Of a stretch of 64,000 nt of DNA, positions 45,337-55,247 are shown one piece after another. The position numbers and the translations under genes are program-made. Every line of letters starts with the position of its first letter. Positions within the stretch are counted from its first letter, which is position 1. The stretch comes from Dama dama (lineage: Eukaryota; Chordata; Mammalia; Artiodactyla; Cervidae). The notes beneath the pieces were generated by a model. That model saw only the letters and a program-made list of their open reading frames with translations, did no database searches and was not told the DNA's origin. The stretch spans positions 41,137,501 to 41,201,500 of the forward strand of contig NC_083710.1 of NCBI RefSeq assembly GCF_033118175.1. Reading direction: 5' to 3'.

Positions 45337-45659
45337 TAAATACTAACAGTAAAACTACAGATTGACATGAACATTTTTCTTACCTTTTCTGAATGTTAAT
45401 TTTATGCCTTACTATTTAATTGAATTCTGTTTCTCTTTGCAGCCATTTCTTCATATATTTTTTGTTTCCAAAATTTCAGTTTGCTCACTGTCACAGAGCT
45501 TTATAATTTTTCCATTCCAATCAATATCTCTACAGTTGTTTTGTCTAGTTGCACTGGCTGAAATTCCCAATACCTCTTCATATATTAGTTGCAAAAACAT
45601 TTAGTATAGTGCAATAGGTGTTGTAAATTTCAATTCATAAGTGTCAATAGCATCTGAAT

Positions 45660-45905
45660 TAAAAAACATTAGATTGACATATAGTAGATTAACAATGCTG
45701 TGTTAGTTTCAGGTGTACGGCAAAGTGATTCAATTATATATTTACATGTATTTATTATTTTTCAAATTATTTTCCCCTTTAAGTTATTACAGAATGTCAA
45801 GCAGAGTTCTCTATGCTATACAGGGAACTGTTGGCTATCTATTTTAAATATATCAGTGTCTACTTGGCAGTTCCAAATGTCCATCCTATCTCTCTCCCAA
45901 CCTTG
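45660..45905 (-). mobile_element. Old L1 3' end, antisense
   Basis: Reverse-complement matches to the artiodactyl L1 3' end seen at 11816-12022 and 19600-19820: gttagtttcaggtgtacggc, then aaagtgattcaattatata, then the gctatacagggaactgttgg area. Confidence 0.7.
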
Positions 45906-46329
45906 CTTATACTACCTCTTTTCCTTTTTGTAAATTCTCCACCCTCATTTCCTTCTATTGTTTTTCTTCTATGCTTACCAAAATATTTGTACACAATTCC
46001 TTATATATCTGATGTCCACACTGCCTCTTTAGGCTGTATTTTTTGTCTTTTAACATGCCTTGCAATTCTTTTGTTGCTGTTGAAAGTAGTGCAGAGTGTA
46101 CTGGGCTAAAGACACTGAGGTAAAAAATGTTTTATTATGAGACTTCATATTAATCTCACTAAGATTTACACTGTGTTTATTGTTTGCTGTATCTTGATAC
46201 AAAAGCTAAAATTTTCTCTACTGGTTTTTGTCTCCATTGTTATCTTTGTGTGTTGCTACAGACCCACTATTTTTTCTTTTGTGTGTGGTGAATTAATACA
46301 TGTTTTATTTTTAAATAATTTTATATTTA

Positions 46330-46745
46330 GAGAAGTGTCAGGAAGATAATAGGGAGACTTCTTGTATACACTTTACCTAGCTACCGCTAATGTTAACATC
46401 TTTTATAACCATGTACTTTTTATCAAAATTAAGAAATCAACATTTGTATAATATTATTAAGTAAACTAAAGGAAGGCTTTACTAGTATTTTATCAGTTTT
46501 CCCACAACAGGCTTTCTTTAAAGTTTTTCCAGATTTATTTAAATATATAACATTGTATAACATCAAGGTATATGATATGATGATTTTTATACAGCATATA
46601 GTGCAAAATATTTTACCATGATAAAACGAGTTAGCACAGTCTTTACCTGACATAATTACAATTTTGTTGCTGTTGTTTTCTTGTGAGAAAATCAAAGTTC
46701 TACTGCTATAATAACTTTTAAAAATGTAATACAATATTGTAATAA
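46330..46745 (-). mobile_element. Possible ancient L1 (L1M-type) 3' UTR
   Basis: The order of gtcaggaagataataggg, taatgttaacatcttttata and atcagttttcccacaac resembles a mammal-wide ancient L1 3' UTR. Divergence is high and the assignment is from memory only. Confidence 0.35.
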
Positions 46746-46749
46746 TACT

Positions 46750-47035
46750 TCTCTTGTTGTTCCAGATCCCTGGAACTTATCCATCTTATGATCAATGCTT
46801 GTACCTTTTGACCAATATTTCCTCATTTCCTCCACCTATCAAAACTTTGCAACCATCATTCTATTTTCTATTTCTGTGAGTTTGTTGTCTTTAGATTCCA
46901 CATGTAAGTGAGATCATACAGTATTTATGTTTCCTTGTCTGACTTATTTACCTTAGTATAGCACTTTCAAAGTCTCTCCAAGTTGTTACAAATGGCAAGA
47001 TTCCTCCATTTCTGTGGCTGAATAATATTCTATTA
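46750..47035 (-). mobile_element. Old L1 3' UTR/C-terminal fragment, antisense
   Basis: gattccacatgtaagtgaga, then catacagtatttatgtttcc and tgtggctgaataatattcta are the reverse complement of the conserved end of L1 ORF2 and the adjacent 3' UTR. Confidence 0.72.
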
Positions 47036-47890
47036 TTATGTGGCTGCAAGGTCTGTTGGGGTCTTCAGTGGCACCTCTAGGGTCAAGGGACTTGGGATCA
47101 CGACAGGTAGTGGTGGTAGCTGGAACCAATGGTGTGCACATATTCAGCTGTATGGGGCCAGCTTCAGGGGCCTGTGTAGTATCAGGCACCAATTGCAGGC
47201 ACGCATGTAGTGGTGAAGAAGAGGGCCAACAGCAAGGATCAAGGAACAACTGTGGGCACACTGGCAGATGCAAGCCTCTGGCTGTTTTTGTGTACTTCTA
47301 TGGCTACAGGCTCTCTCCATGGTCACAAGACAGATGGCAGGGCACAAGTCCACTTGCCGCATGTGTATGCATATGGCAGCAAAGGCCAGTGATGTGTATT
47401 GGACCAGTAGTATACAGTGCTAACTGCTGGTAAGTACAGTGATACAGGCAGTGACAGGGCATAGGGCTTTATTTAGGCCCAAAGGAACTGTGGACCCCTA
47501 TGTCAGTGTACATTCCTGTGGCAGCATGGTCTTAGGGCACAAAGTGGTAGATGTAAGTGACAAGGGTCTGCCAGGGACACGCAAGTGCACAGCTGGGGTG
47601 AGCCCAGTGGTGCAGGCAGTGGGGATCATGGCTGTAGATGCTCACTTCTGTGGTTGCAGAACAGCACATGGGCACATGGGAAATGGTAGGGCATATCTCC
47701 ATGTGGTCACATGGCAGTGGGGTCACTAACAGGGTTCCAGGCTATTGATGTGCAAGTGGACAAATGGAAGAGCTAGGCCCAATCACATGCATAGCAGTGG
47801 GCTTGGCCATAGGAGTTGCGGCTGGTACCTTGCATGAGAACAGTCACAGAGATCTGGACTGATTGGCAGTGTAGAGACCCCTTTAAAAAT
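47036..47890. other. Unclassified GC-richer tract with degenerate short repeats
   Basis: For about 850 bp the composition changes abruptly to GC-richer sequence dominated by irregular gcagtgg, cacatgggcacatggg and atgtgcaagtgg-like units. It begins directly after an antisense L1 end and stops before AT-rich DNA. Two plus frames (47038-47433, 131 codons; 47439-47729, 96 codons) are open but lie in different phases. They translate to a repetitive Gly/Ser/Cys-rich string without known domains, as repeated DNA tends to do. I do not recognise the family. Confidence 0.5.
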
Positions 47891-48099
47891 GGGACTTTCT
47901 AGAGATTTTAACACAAACTTGTTCATATTGAGCTGCTAGGAACTCATCAATTATAATTTAGCTTTTCTTTCTCTGTTCTTGGTTCTCACAAAACAGAAAA
48001 CTTCAGGAAGTTGTGAATCTTTATTCCCTTGTCTGTCTCTCCAACTCTGGGGACAGAAGTTTGACCTGACCTCAATTATTGTATAAATCTTAGAAACTG
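47891..48099. other. Unassigned spacer
   Basis: No recognisable feature between the unclassified tract and the BovB fragment. Confidence 0.35.
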
Positions 48100-49088
48100 C
48101 TGCTGTTGTTCATTCACTCAGTCATGTTCATCTTTTTGTGACTTCATGGATTGCAGCATACCAAGCTTCCCTGTCTTACACAATCTCCCGGAGCTTGCTT
48201 AAATTCATGTTCAATGAATCGGTGATGCCATCCAACCATCTCATCCTCTGTCATTTCCTTCTCCTCCTGCCTTTAATTTTTCACAGCATCAGTCTTTTCC
48301 AATCAATCATCTCTTTGATTCAGGTGGTCAAAGCATTGGAGCTTCAGCTTCAGCATCCGTCCTTCCAAGGAATAGTCAGAACTGATTTCCTTTATTACTG
48401 ACTGGTTTGATCTCCTTGCAGCCCAAAGGACTCTCAAGAGTTTCCTCCAACACCACACTTTAAAAGCATCAATTCTTGGGTGTTCAGCATTCTTTATGGT
48501 CCAACTCACACATACGTACATGACTACTGGGAAAAAAAAAACAAAAAACAAAACAAACAAACAAAAAAACATAGCTTTGACTAGACGGACCTTCATTGGC
48601 AAAGAAATGTCTCTGCTTTTTAATTAGCTGTCTAGGTTTGTCATAGCTTTTCTTCCAAGGACAAGCATCTTTTAATTTCAAGGCTGCAGTCACCATCTGC
48701 AGTAATTTTGGAGCCCAAGAAAATAAAGTCTCTCGCTGTTTCCATTGTTTCTCCATCTATTTGCCATGAAGTGATGTGACTGGATGCCATAATCTTAGTT
48801 TTTTGAATGTTGAATTTTAAGCCAACTTTTCTCACTCTCCGCTTTCACCTTCATTAAGAGGTTCTTTAGTTCCTCTTTACTTTCTGCCATAAAGGTGGTG
48901 TCATCTGCGTATCTGAGGTTATTGATATTTCTCCCAGCAATCTTGATTCCAGTTTGTGCTTCATCCAGGTTCGCATTTTGCATCCCGTATTCTGTATATA
49001 ATTTAAGTAAGCAGGGTGACAATATACAGCCTTGACATACTTCTTTCCCAATTTTGAGCCAGCCTATTGTTCCATGTCAAGTTCTAAC
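48100..49088 (-). mobile_element. BovB LINE 3' third, antisense
   Basis: Starts with the degraded antisense tail (gttcattcactcagtcatg) and runs back into RT. Minus frames 48795-49022 (NNLRYADDTTFMAESKEELK, with the YADD active site) and 48641-48835 (the region after it) are readable. An A/C-rich (CAAA)n run at about 48531-48570 interrupts the ORF. 5'-truncated at about 49088. Confidence 0.92.
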
Positions 49089-50560
49089 AGAATCTAAGAA
49101 GAACTGTCTACCTTTAGGTTGTTCATTTTTTTCTTGTTTAATGCATAGGAATGACAACTTTCAAGCTCCATACACAATGAATCAAAACCAAAAGTGACCC
49201 TCCAGTTCTGTATATTTAATTCCTTCTCTTTGAAATACCTTGAATGATCTCTGTTTTCCAAACAGAATTAAACCATATCTCACAAAAGTCAATAGATATC
49301 AATCATATGATATTATCTAAAATTATGGTAATAGTTACCTAAAAAATATTATCAGTGATTCAGCATAAATCTCTGAAAGAAGTACTTTAATATTTTAGTG
49401 TTAATAAACATTTTATTTCCACTAAGTGCAAATATTATGTTTCCAAATTAAAAAAAAAAAAAAAAAAAAGCTATTCAAGAAGGAAATAGATGAGGGGAGG
49501 GAAGAGAAGAGGAGATAATGAAGAGGAGGGAGGACAGGAACCAAGAAAGAAAAGAGAATGGAAAGAAGCAAAGGAGGAGAAACATCATAGAAGCTATTGA
49601 TACTGGTGATTGATAGGTTACTAGTAGCTTTCAATAGATAGAGGACCACTTCAATACAGGAAGATGTCAATAAGTAAGAGATTGATAAAATATATACTGA
49701 CTATTTAAACTGCATGTTCATTTCCTTTTGGAAAGATAGAGAGAAGTAATACAAAATACAATGTGTAATTAGATCAGAGGTATATTTTAGTAGTTGTTTA
49801 AATAGATCATTGTTTTGTTTAAAATGAGATCAAAGGCTGAGGGTCAGAAGAGTGAATGATAGTAGACAAGAGAGATTAGACATTTGATAATGTATTCTCC
49901 TGGAGGATATGAAGAAGGGTGGATTTGAAAGCACGATATTTTAAAAAATGATGCTATTAAACTGTTTCCCCTCCTGGGAAAAGTTTATGTGTCTGTTATA
50001 AAAGGACACTTTTTCCTTTAGGCAAAATAACTAAAGCAAAACTGAGAGATAGGATTGCTTAACCAAGCATCTGAAGATATGGGGGCTGTCCGTGCACCAT
50101 TTTTATACCTATAACCTTGGAAAAGTCCTTTGGTGCTCTCTGTGTTAGTTACTGCATCAGTAATATAAATATAATAAGGATTGGGGAAGCTTAGTGAGAT
50201 AATGTCTCTAATGTGGATTTCAAAATAAATTAAAGAAATTAGTTTCTTGCATGTGCAGCCACTGGCAAGAGTGATAAAGTGAACATTTGCGGCAGGTGCT
50301 GGGTCAGAGAATCCTTTAGGAAAATACATTCACACCTTTAAACTTGTGAATAAGCCAACATAAAACACTGGCTATGGCTTAAAAGAACTAAATTTGCTAT
50401 TTAGACATTGTTAACAAACTCAAAATCCATACATGGAAAGAATTTGGATTATATGTATTAATACAAATTTCATATTCTATTTTATAAAGCAGGCCAAGTA
50501 ATGAAAACTTTCCATTTCTACACTTAACACCCTGAAATAGCATTTAATTTAAGAATAATT
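49089..50560. other. Unique interval with A-run and purine-rich tract
   Basis: No gene seen. An A-run at about 49449-49468 is followed by a strongly purine-biased strand to about 49585. Small frames around 49422-50329 show no domains. Confidence 0.45.
49470..49585 (+). repeat. Purine-rich (GA) tract
   Basis: Over about 110 bases nearly all positions on the plus strand are A or G, with units such as gaggggagggaagagaagag. It is preceded by a run of about 20 A. Confidence 0.8.
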
Positions 50561-50561
50561 A

Positions 50562-50755
50562 TTTAGAAAAGAGTTTTGTTTTAACTGAAATGTAGTTGAT
50601 TTACAATTTTGTTAATTTCTGCTGTACAGCAAAGTGACTCAATTACACATATACATACTTTTTTTTTTAAATGTTATTTTCCACTATTGTTTATCCCAGG
50701 GCACTGAATATAGTTCCCTATGCTACAGAGTGAGTGTATAATTCTTAAATTACCA
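50562..50755 (-). mobile_element. Old L1 3' end, antisense
   Basis: aactgaaatgtagttgattt, then ctgctgtacagcaaagtgac and agttccctatgctacagagt follow the same reversed L1 3' end as at 45660. Confidence 0.72.
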
Positions 50756-51261
50756 TTGAGTTATCTATATTGCATTCTGGCTTTAATATCATTTGGGACT
50801 TTTAGGAAAGTTTGTTTTTTTCCTTCGTGTCAATATCCCAGGAAAGGATTAAATTGTAAACCAGAATTTGATGGCAGGATTGAGGCTGACAAGAGAGAAA
50901 AAAATTTATTCATTCTCTTCCTCTGTCTGTCTGTCTATCTCAGCCAAGTTTCTCTGGTATGAATTATTATTAAAAAAAAAAAAAAAAAAAAGGTTCAAAA
51001 AATTGACAAATGCTTGAAGGTAATGGTGGTCTTTGTAACATGGTTGCCAAATAAGAAAATTAGGCCTAGATATAGCCATATAAGCTAAATCAGCTCCTGA
51101 ATTTGAATATGCAATATAGTATGTAATGTACACTTAGTCTGGTTTTGCTTCTAATCTGTTTTTCCTTTCTTGATTGCAACTGAATAAATTTCAAATTTAC
51201 TAAGCCACAGGAAAGAAATTCCTTGTAAGAGAAGAATGATTGTTATTTTGAAGAATGGTCT
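50756..51261. other. Unassigned interval
   Basis: Contains a short (CTGT)n run at about 50921-50935 and a poly-A run at about 50970-50991, but no gene. Confidence 0.4.
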
Positions 51262-51480
51262 GTGCTGTGCTTATTTGTTTCAGATATGTCTGACTCTTTG
51301 TGACCCCATAGACTGTAACCCTCCAGTCTCCTCTGTCCATGGGATTTTCCTGGCAAGAATACTGGAGTGGGTTGCAATTTCCTTCTCAGGGGAACTTCCT
51401 GACCCAGAGATTGAATCCATGTCTCCTGCAAGACTCTCCTGCGTTGGAGGCAGATTCTTTATCACTGAACCACCTAATGG
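51262..51480 (-). mobile_element. Bov-tA SINE
   Basis: Complete antisense SINE with tctgactctttgtgacccca (tail) to atcactgaaccacctaatgg (head side). Confidence 0.88.
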
Positions 51481-51572
51481 AAGAGTGGTCTACAAAGCCA
51501 TTTATGCAAATTACTCAATGGATAGGTTATTAAACACCAAAGATATGAGTAGACATTTGCGGTATTAAAAAT

Positions 51573-51610
51573 GATACCCCCCCCCCCAAAAAAAAAAAAA
51601 AAAAAAAAAA
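51573..51610. repeat. Poly-C/poly-A run
   Basis: About ten C followed by more than twenty A, immediately left of the BovB target-site duplication. The BovB is antisense here, so this is not its tail. Confidence 0.85.
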
Positions 51611-51620
51611 CCCACACCTT

Positions 51621-51802
51621 CAGTTCAGTTCAGTTCAGTCGCTCAGTCATGTCCAACCCCCATGGAATGGATCACACCAGACCTCCCTGTCCATTGCCAG
51701 CTCCCAGAGTTTACTCAAACTCATGTCCATTGAGTCGGTGATGCCATCCAACTATCTCATCCTCTGTCGTCCCCTTCTCCTCTCACCTTCAATCTTTCCC
51801 AG
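51621..51802 (-). mobile_element. BovB LINE, 3' end, split by a provirus
   Basis: Antisense BovB tail and start of the ORF2 C-terminus. The BovB is flanked by cccacacctt (51611-51620) and cccatacctt (61011-61020), 9 of 10 identical. It is cut at ccag (51799-51802) by the provirus and resumes at 59351. Confidence 0.95.
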
Positions 51803-52297
51803 TGAGAGAGTCAAGTCCTAGGTAGGTTGACAAGAAGTCTAGGATCCCCAAGGAGAGAGAGGTCTGGAATTCTCAAGGAAGAAGGAAGGAGAAACTTTTT
51901 TTTTTGTCCCTCTACATTCCTTAGGATTACATAACAATGATGTAGCCTGCTTGAGGACAGTCTCTGGAAAAAACCTGGCTAATCTTGCTATCTTAAGGTG
52001 TAAATTATGGGAGTAGGTCTAGTGAGGTCTTTACAACCTCCAGATATTCTTTTGATTCACTGTAATAACTAATTAGAGAGTATATAATTCCATGGCTAAC
52101 ACTAGCAAGGGGGTACTGTTTCTGCACTATTCTGATGCCTATGTCAGAAACTTTCTCTATGTCCTTTATACTTTAATAAAACTTCATTACACAAAAGCTC
52201 TGAGCGATCAAGCTTCGTCTCTGGCCCCGGATTGAATTTTTCTTCTCCGGAGGCCAAGAATCCCAGCGTCTTTGCATGGTTAACCAACAACCTTTAA
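51803..52297 (+). mobile_element. 5' LTR of a class I endogenous retrovirus
   Basis: About 495 bp from tgagagagtc to just before the primer binding site. It has a TATA-like tatataa at 52081-52087 and an AATAAA polyadenylation signal at 52175-52180. R-U5 carries the ggccccggattgaa and ctccggaggcc blocks. Compared with the 3' LTR it has an extra AG- and T-rich stretch at about 51883-51905 and lacks a 20-bp duplication present there. The 4-bp target duplication ccag (51799-51802, 59351-59354) fits a gammaretrovirus-type integrase. Confidence 0.95.
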
Positions 52298-52300
52298 TCT

Positions 52301-52318
52301 TGGGGGCTCATCCAGGAT
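52301..52318 (+). promoter_or_regulatory. Primer binding site, tRNA-Pro type
   Basis: tgggggctcatccaggat lies three bases after the LTR end. It differs at two positions from the sequence complementary to the tRNA-Pro 3' end, as used by many gammaretroviruses. Confidence 0.92.
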
Positions 52319-53316
52319 TCTTTAGGACAAGGTAAAGATGCTTGGAGCGCTAGTTCTTTGTTCTCCTAGCGAACGTGTTTTCTGCTGTACTTTACTAACT
52401 CTATGGTGTGCTTGTGTGAATGAATGACATGTCCTACCCAAAGCAAGAGAGGAGCCCTGCTCTGCGGTTCCACGGGGCCTCATATGGCTTATTGCAAAAA
52501 CCTATCAGGGGTTTATACCGATCTGCCAATGCCAAGAAGCACCCAATGTCTCCTTTGGAGACTGACCAGAAATGGACAAAGCATGTGGACCGAACTCTCC
52601 TTTCTCAGTCAAACTTTTTCATCTCTTTGACCACTTCATAACTCCTTGAAAATTAGAAGTACTAACCTCTATGCTGTTACCGTGTACTGTTACTTAGATC
52701 CCAAACTTGGATTGGTAGTCAGGAAGCGACTAGCCTAGCTAGGCATGGAAAGTTTGGAAGATAGATGGAGCTCTAACTCCAAAAGCATCTCTGAGGTTAA
52801 AGGTTACTCAGATTGGAACTGCAAAGGGGTTTTTTCCTTTGGTAATGCTGGCTCTTAGTGGACCAGAGGAGACTCTTACTCTGATGTGGTGATGCTTGGA
52901 AGGGACATCTCAGTTTTATGTTCGTATCGGCCTTATTTGTGGTCAGGAATATACTCAGGGTTGTGCACAGGCACTCAGGTGATGAGAATGTTTCCCCCAG
53001 CAGTCTTAGCTTGTGAGACATTCCAGAAGGTTACTCTGATTGCCCTCCGGTGGCATCAGAGGCAAGCAAGGTTTTAATGGTGAGGAGCTGGACGTCAGTC
53101 AGGGATGTCATCAGGTCTACCCCTGGTGTATCTCCACCCCGTCTCAGTGGCAGAGCCAGGAGGGATGAGTATGTCGCCTACGTTGGTAAGGGACAGACTA
53201 AGTCCAACCAGGAAAGAAAAGCTTTGGTGTAAAGTCTGTCTACACCCCCAACTAGAGCAGGGAGGGATGCCACCAGTAGAAAGAAGGCACTGGTCGCTTT
53301 TTTTTCTCTCTTACAG
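52319..53316 (+). mobile_element. Proviral leader with splice-site-like ends
   Basis: About 1 kb of non-coding leader, homologous to the antisense leader at 20481-21271. A donor-like AAG/GTAAAG lies at 52329-52337, just after the primer binding site. A long pyrimidine tract ends in TTACAG at 53316, directly before the gag ATG. The start codons here (for example 52420 and 52424) open only short frames. Confidence 0.8.
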
Positions 53317-54832
53317 ATGGGAGCTAATAATTCCAGCCTCACTACTTTTGAACTGTATCTTGAAAAACTGGGATAAATTTGATCCCCAGGGCTTAAAGAA
53401 GACACACCTGGTCTTCCTATGTGATACTGCATGGCCACGGTATACATTGGAGGACAGTGAACGCGGCCAGTTGAAGGGTCTCTTAAGTATAATACTGTTT
53501 TACCATTAGACCGGTTTTGTAGAAAACAAGGAAAATGGGTAGAAGTAGCGTATGTGTTGCCCTTTTTCTTTCTGCGAAATATGCCAAACTTATGTCCTAA
53601 GGGTATAGATTTGGGTGTGACACCTTCAGCTCCCTCCTGTCCTCCTACGTTGCTAAATGAGATGGAGGACTGGAGACAAAGAGATAAAGAAAAGCAGGTT
53701 TCTCCAATCTATCCCAGGGATCATATGCACAAAGCAGGAAGAGAGACTGAGAACAGCCACAAAATCTGTTGCCTCTTCATGAAACACCCACCAGGAGAAA
53801 TAATCAGTCTATGAGAGTTAATAAGCCTTTTTCTTATCAAAAAATACAAAAAAATCAAGGGGGATCTGGGAGACTATTTAGAGGACCCAGAAAAATATAT
53901 TAGAACTTTGAAAGGTGTTACTCTGTTTTATGACCTTACTTGGAAGATATATATCTTGGGACAAATGCTGACTCCTGACTCAAAGACTCGAGTTTCGGGA
54001 AAAGCGGTTGCTTGTGGGGATGAATGGTTTGGTAATGAATCAGTAAGGAAGAGGGAGGATGAGACAACCACCCTCCCCACTGGGAATCAGGCGGTCCCAA
54101 CTACAGAACCAGACTGGGACTACAACAAAGGAAAGGAAGGTGGGATCAGAGTCATTTTATCAGCTGTATTCTTAAAGGACTCAGGCAGGTGCTTGCTAAG
54201 CCTTTAGTTAGTTAGTTCAGTCTTTTAATTATGACAAATTGGCAAACATAGAACAGGAGGAGAAGGAAGCTCCTGGTAAATTCCTAGATAGACTGAGAGA
54301 AGTCCTTTGCAGATTCACTGAGATTGATTCTGAAAGTGAAGAGGGAAAAGTGATCTTAAAGGATAGATTTCTCACTCAGTCAGCTCCATATATCCACCAT
54401 AAGCTATTAAAATGGGCATATGGACCAAACCAGTCTTTAGATAATCTGTTACAACTGGCTCAAGCAGTCTATTATGGTACGGAATATGAGGAAAAGAAAG
54501 AAAGGCAAAAAAAAAAAAAAAAAACAAAGAAACAGGCGGAAACCCTCTCAAAGGCTATAAAAACCTTTCTTAAACGGCCTGAGAAAAATGCCCAGAAGGG
54601 CCCCGGTGAAAAGGGATGGGCTTGCTATTACTGTGGAAAGGAGGGGCACCTCAAGCAGGATTGCCTTCAGGCGTCTAAGCCGCCCCTGGCTCCATGTCCA
54701 ACTTGCAAAGGACCACACTGGAAGAGAGACTGCACCCAGAGGCATAGGTTTCAGGGGTTGGACTCTTCAAGACAAACAGGACTGAAGGTGCCCAGGAGTC
54801 CCCACACAAGCTCCTGTACTAATTACACCTGA
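53317..54832 (+). pseudogene. gag: Proviral gag remnant (matrix, capsid, nucleocapsid)
   Basis: Gag is the retroviral structural polyprotein. The ATG at 53317 opens MGANNSS, whose Gly-2 fits an N-myristoylation start, but a TAA at 53374 closes it after 19 codons. Parts of the matrix/proline-rich region read at 53554-53814. The capsid C-terminal part (FLDRLREVLCRFTEIDSES) and nucleocapsid read in 54239-54832. The first Cys-His box is CYYCGKEGHLKQDC, a canonical C-X2-C-X4-H-X4-C. The second, CPTCKGPHWKRDC, has one residue less between Cys and His. An A-run at about 54510-54524 encodes a lysine stretch and marks a likely slippage site. Several stops and frameshifts separate these parts, so no full Gag can be made. 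Confidence 0.92.
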
Positions 54833-55247
54833 GGAACCCAGGGTATTAATAACTGTCGGGGGCCAATCCATCAATTTCCTTCTAGATACTGGGACAAATT
54901 ACTTCACTGAATCCCCTGGCGCACTTTCTTCCTGATCCACTTCCATAATGGGACTGTGTAGACAAGCCAAAAGGTATTACTTCAGTTGTTCTTTAAGTTA
55001 TAACTGAGACTCTGTACTATTTTCACATGAGTTTCTGATCGTGACAGAGTCTCCCTCACCCCTTTTGGGGAGGGGTATACTGAGCAAGGTCCATGCCTCT
55101 GTTTTCATAAATACAGAGCCCTCCCTTTCTCTCCCTTTAATTGAACGAAACATAAATTCTAGAGTATGGGTTGATGGAAAATCTGTGGGTCGAGCACAAA
55201 ATGCTATTCCTGTAGTTGTCAAGCTCAGAGACCTATACTTATTTTAA
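54833..55247 (+). pseudogene. pro: Proviral protease remnant
   Basis: The aspartic protease cleaves the viral polyproteins. The catalytic loop is visible as FLLDTGTNY around 54876-54902. The residue after DTG is Thr, where retroviral proteases normally have Ala or Ser. The downstream part is in other frames, for example 55041-55247 (SLPLIERNINSRVWVDGKSV), and a TAA at 55245-55247 precedes the RT frame. Gag, protease and RT lie in usual retroviral order. Because of stops it is not functional. Confidence 0.8.

Noticed and set aside
47038..47433. 131-codon frame in the GC-richer tract as a possible secreted Cys-rich protein
   Set aside because: No signal peptide, no conserved spacing of cysteines, and the neighbouring frame is in another phase. 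Repetitive DNA often stays open by chance. Kept only as part of an unclassified tract.
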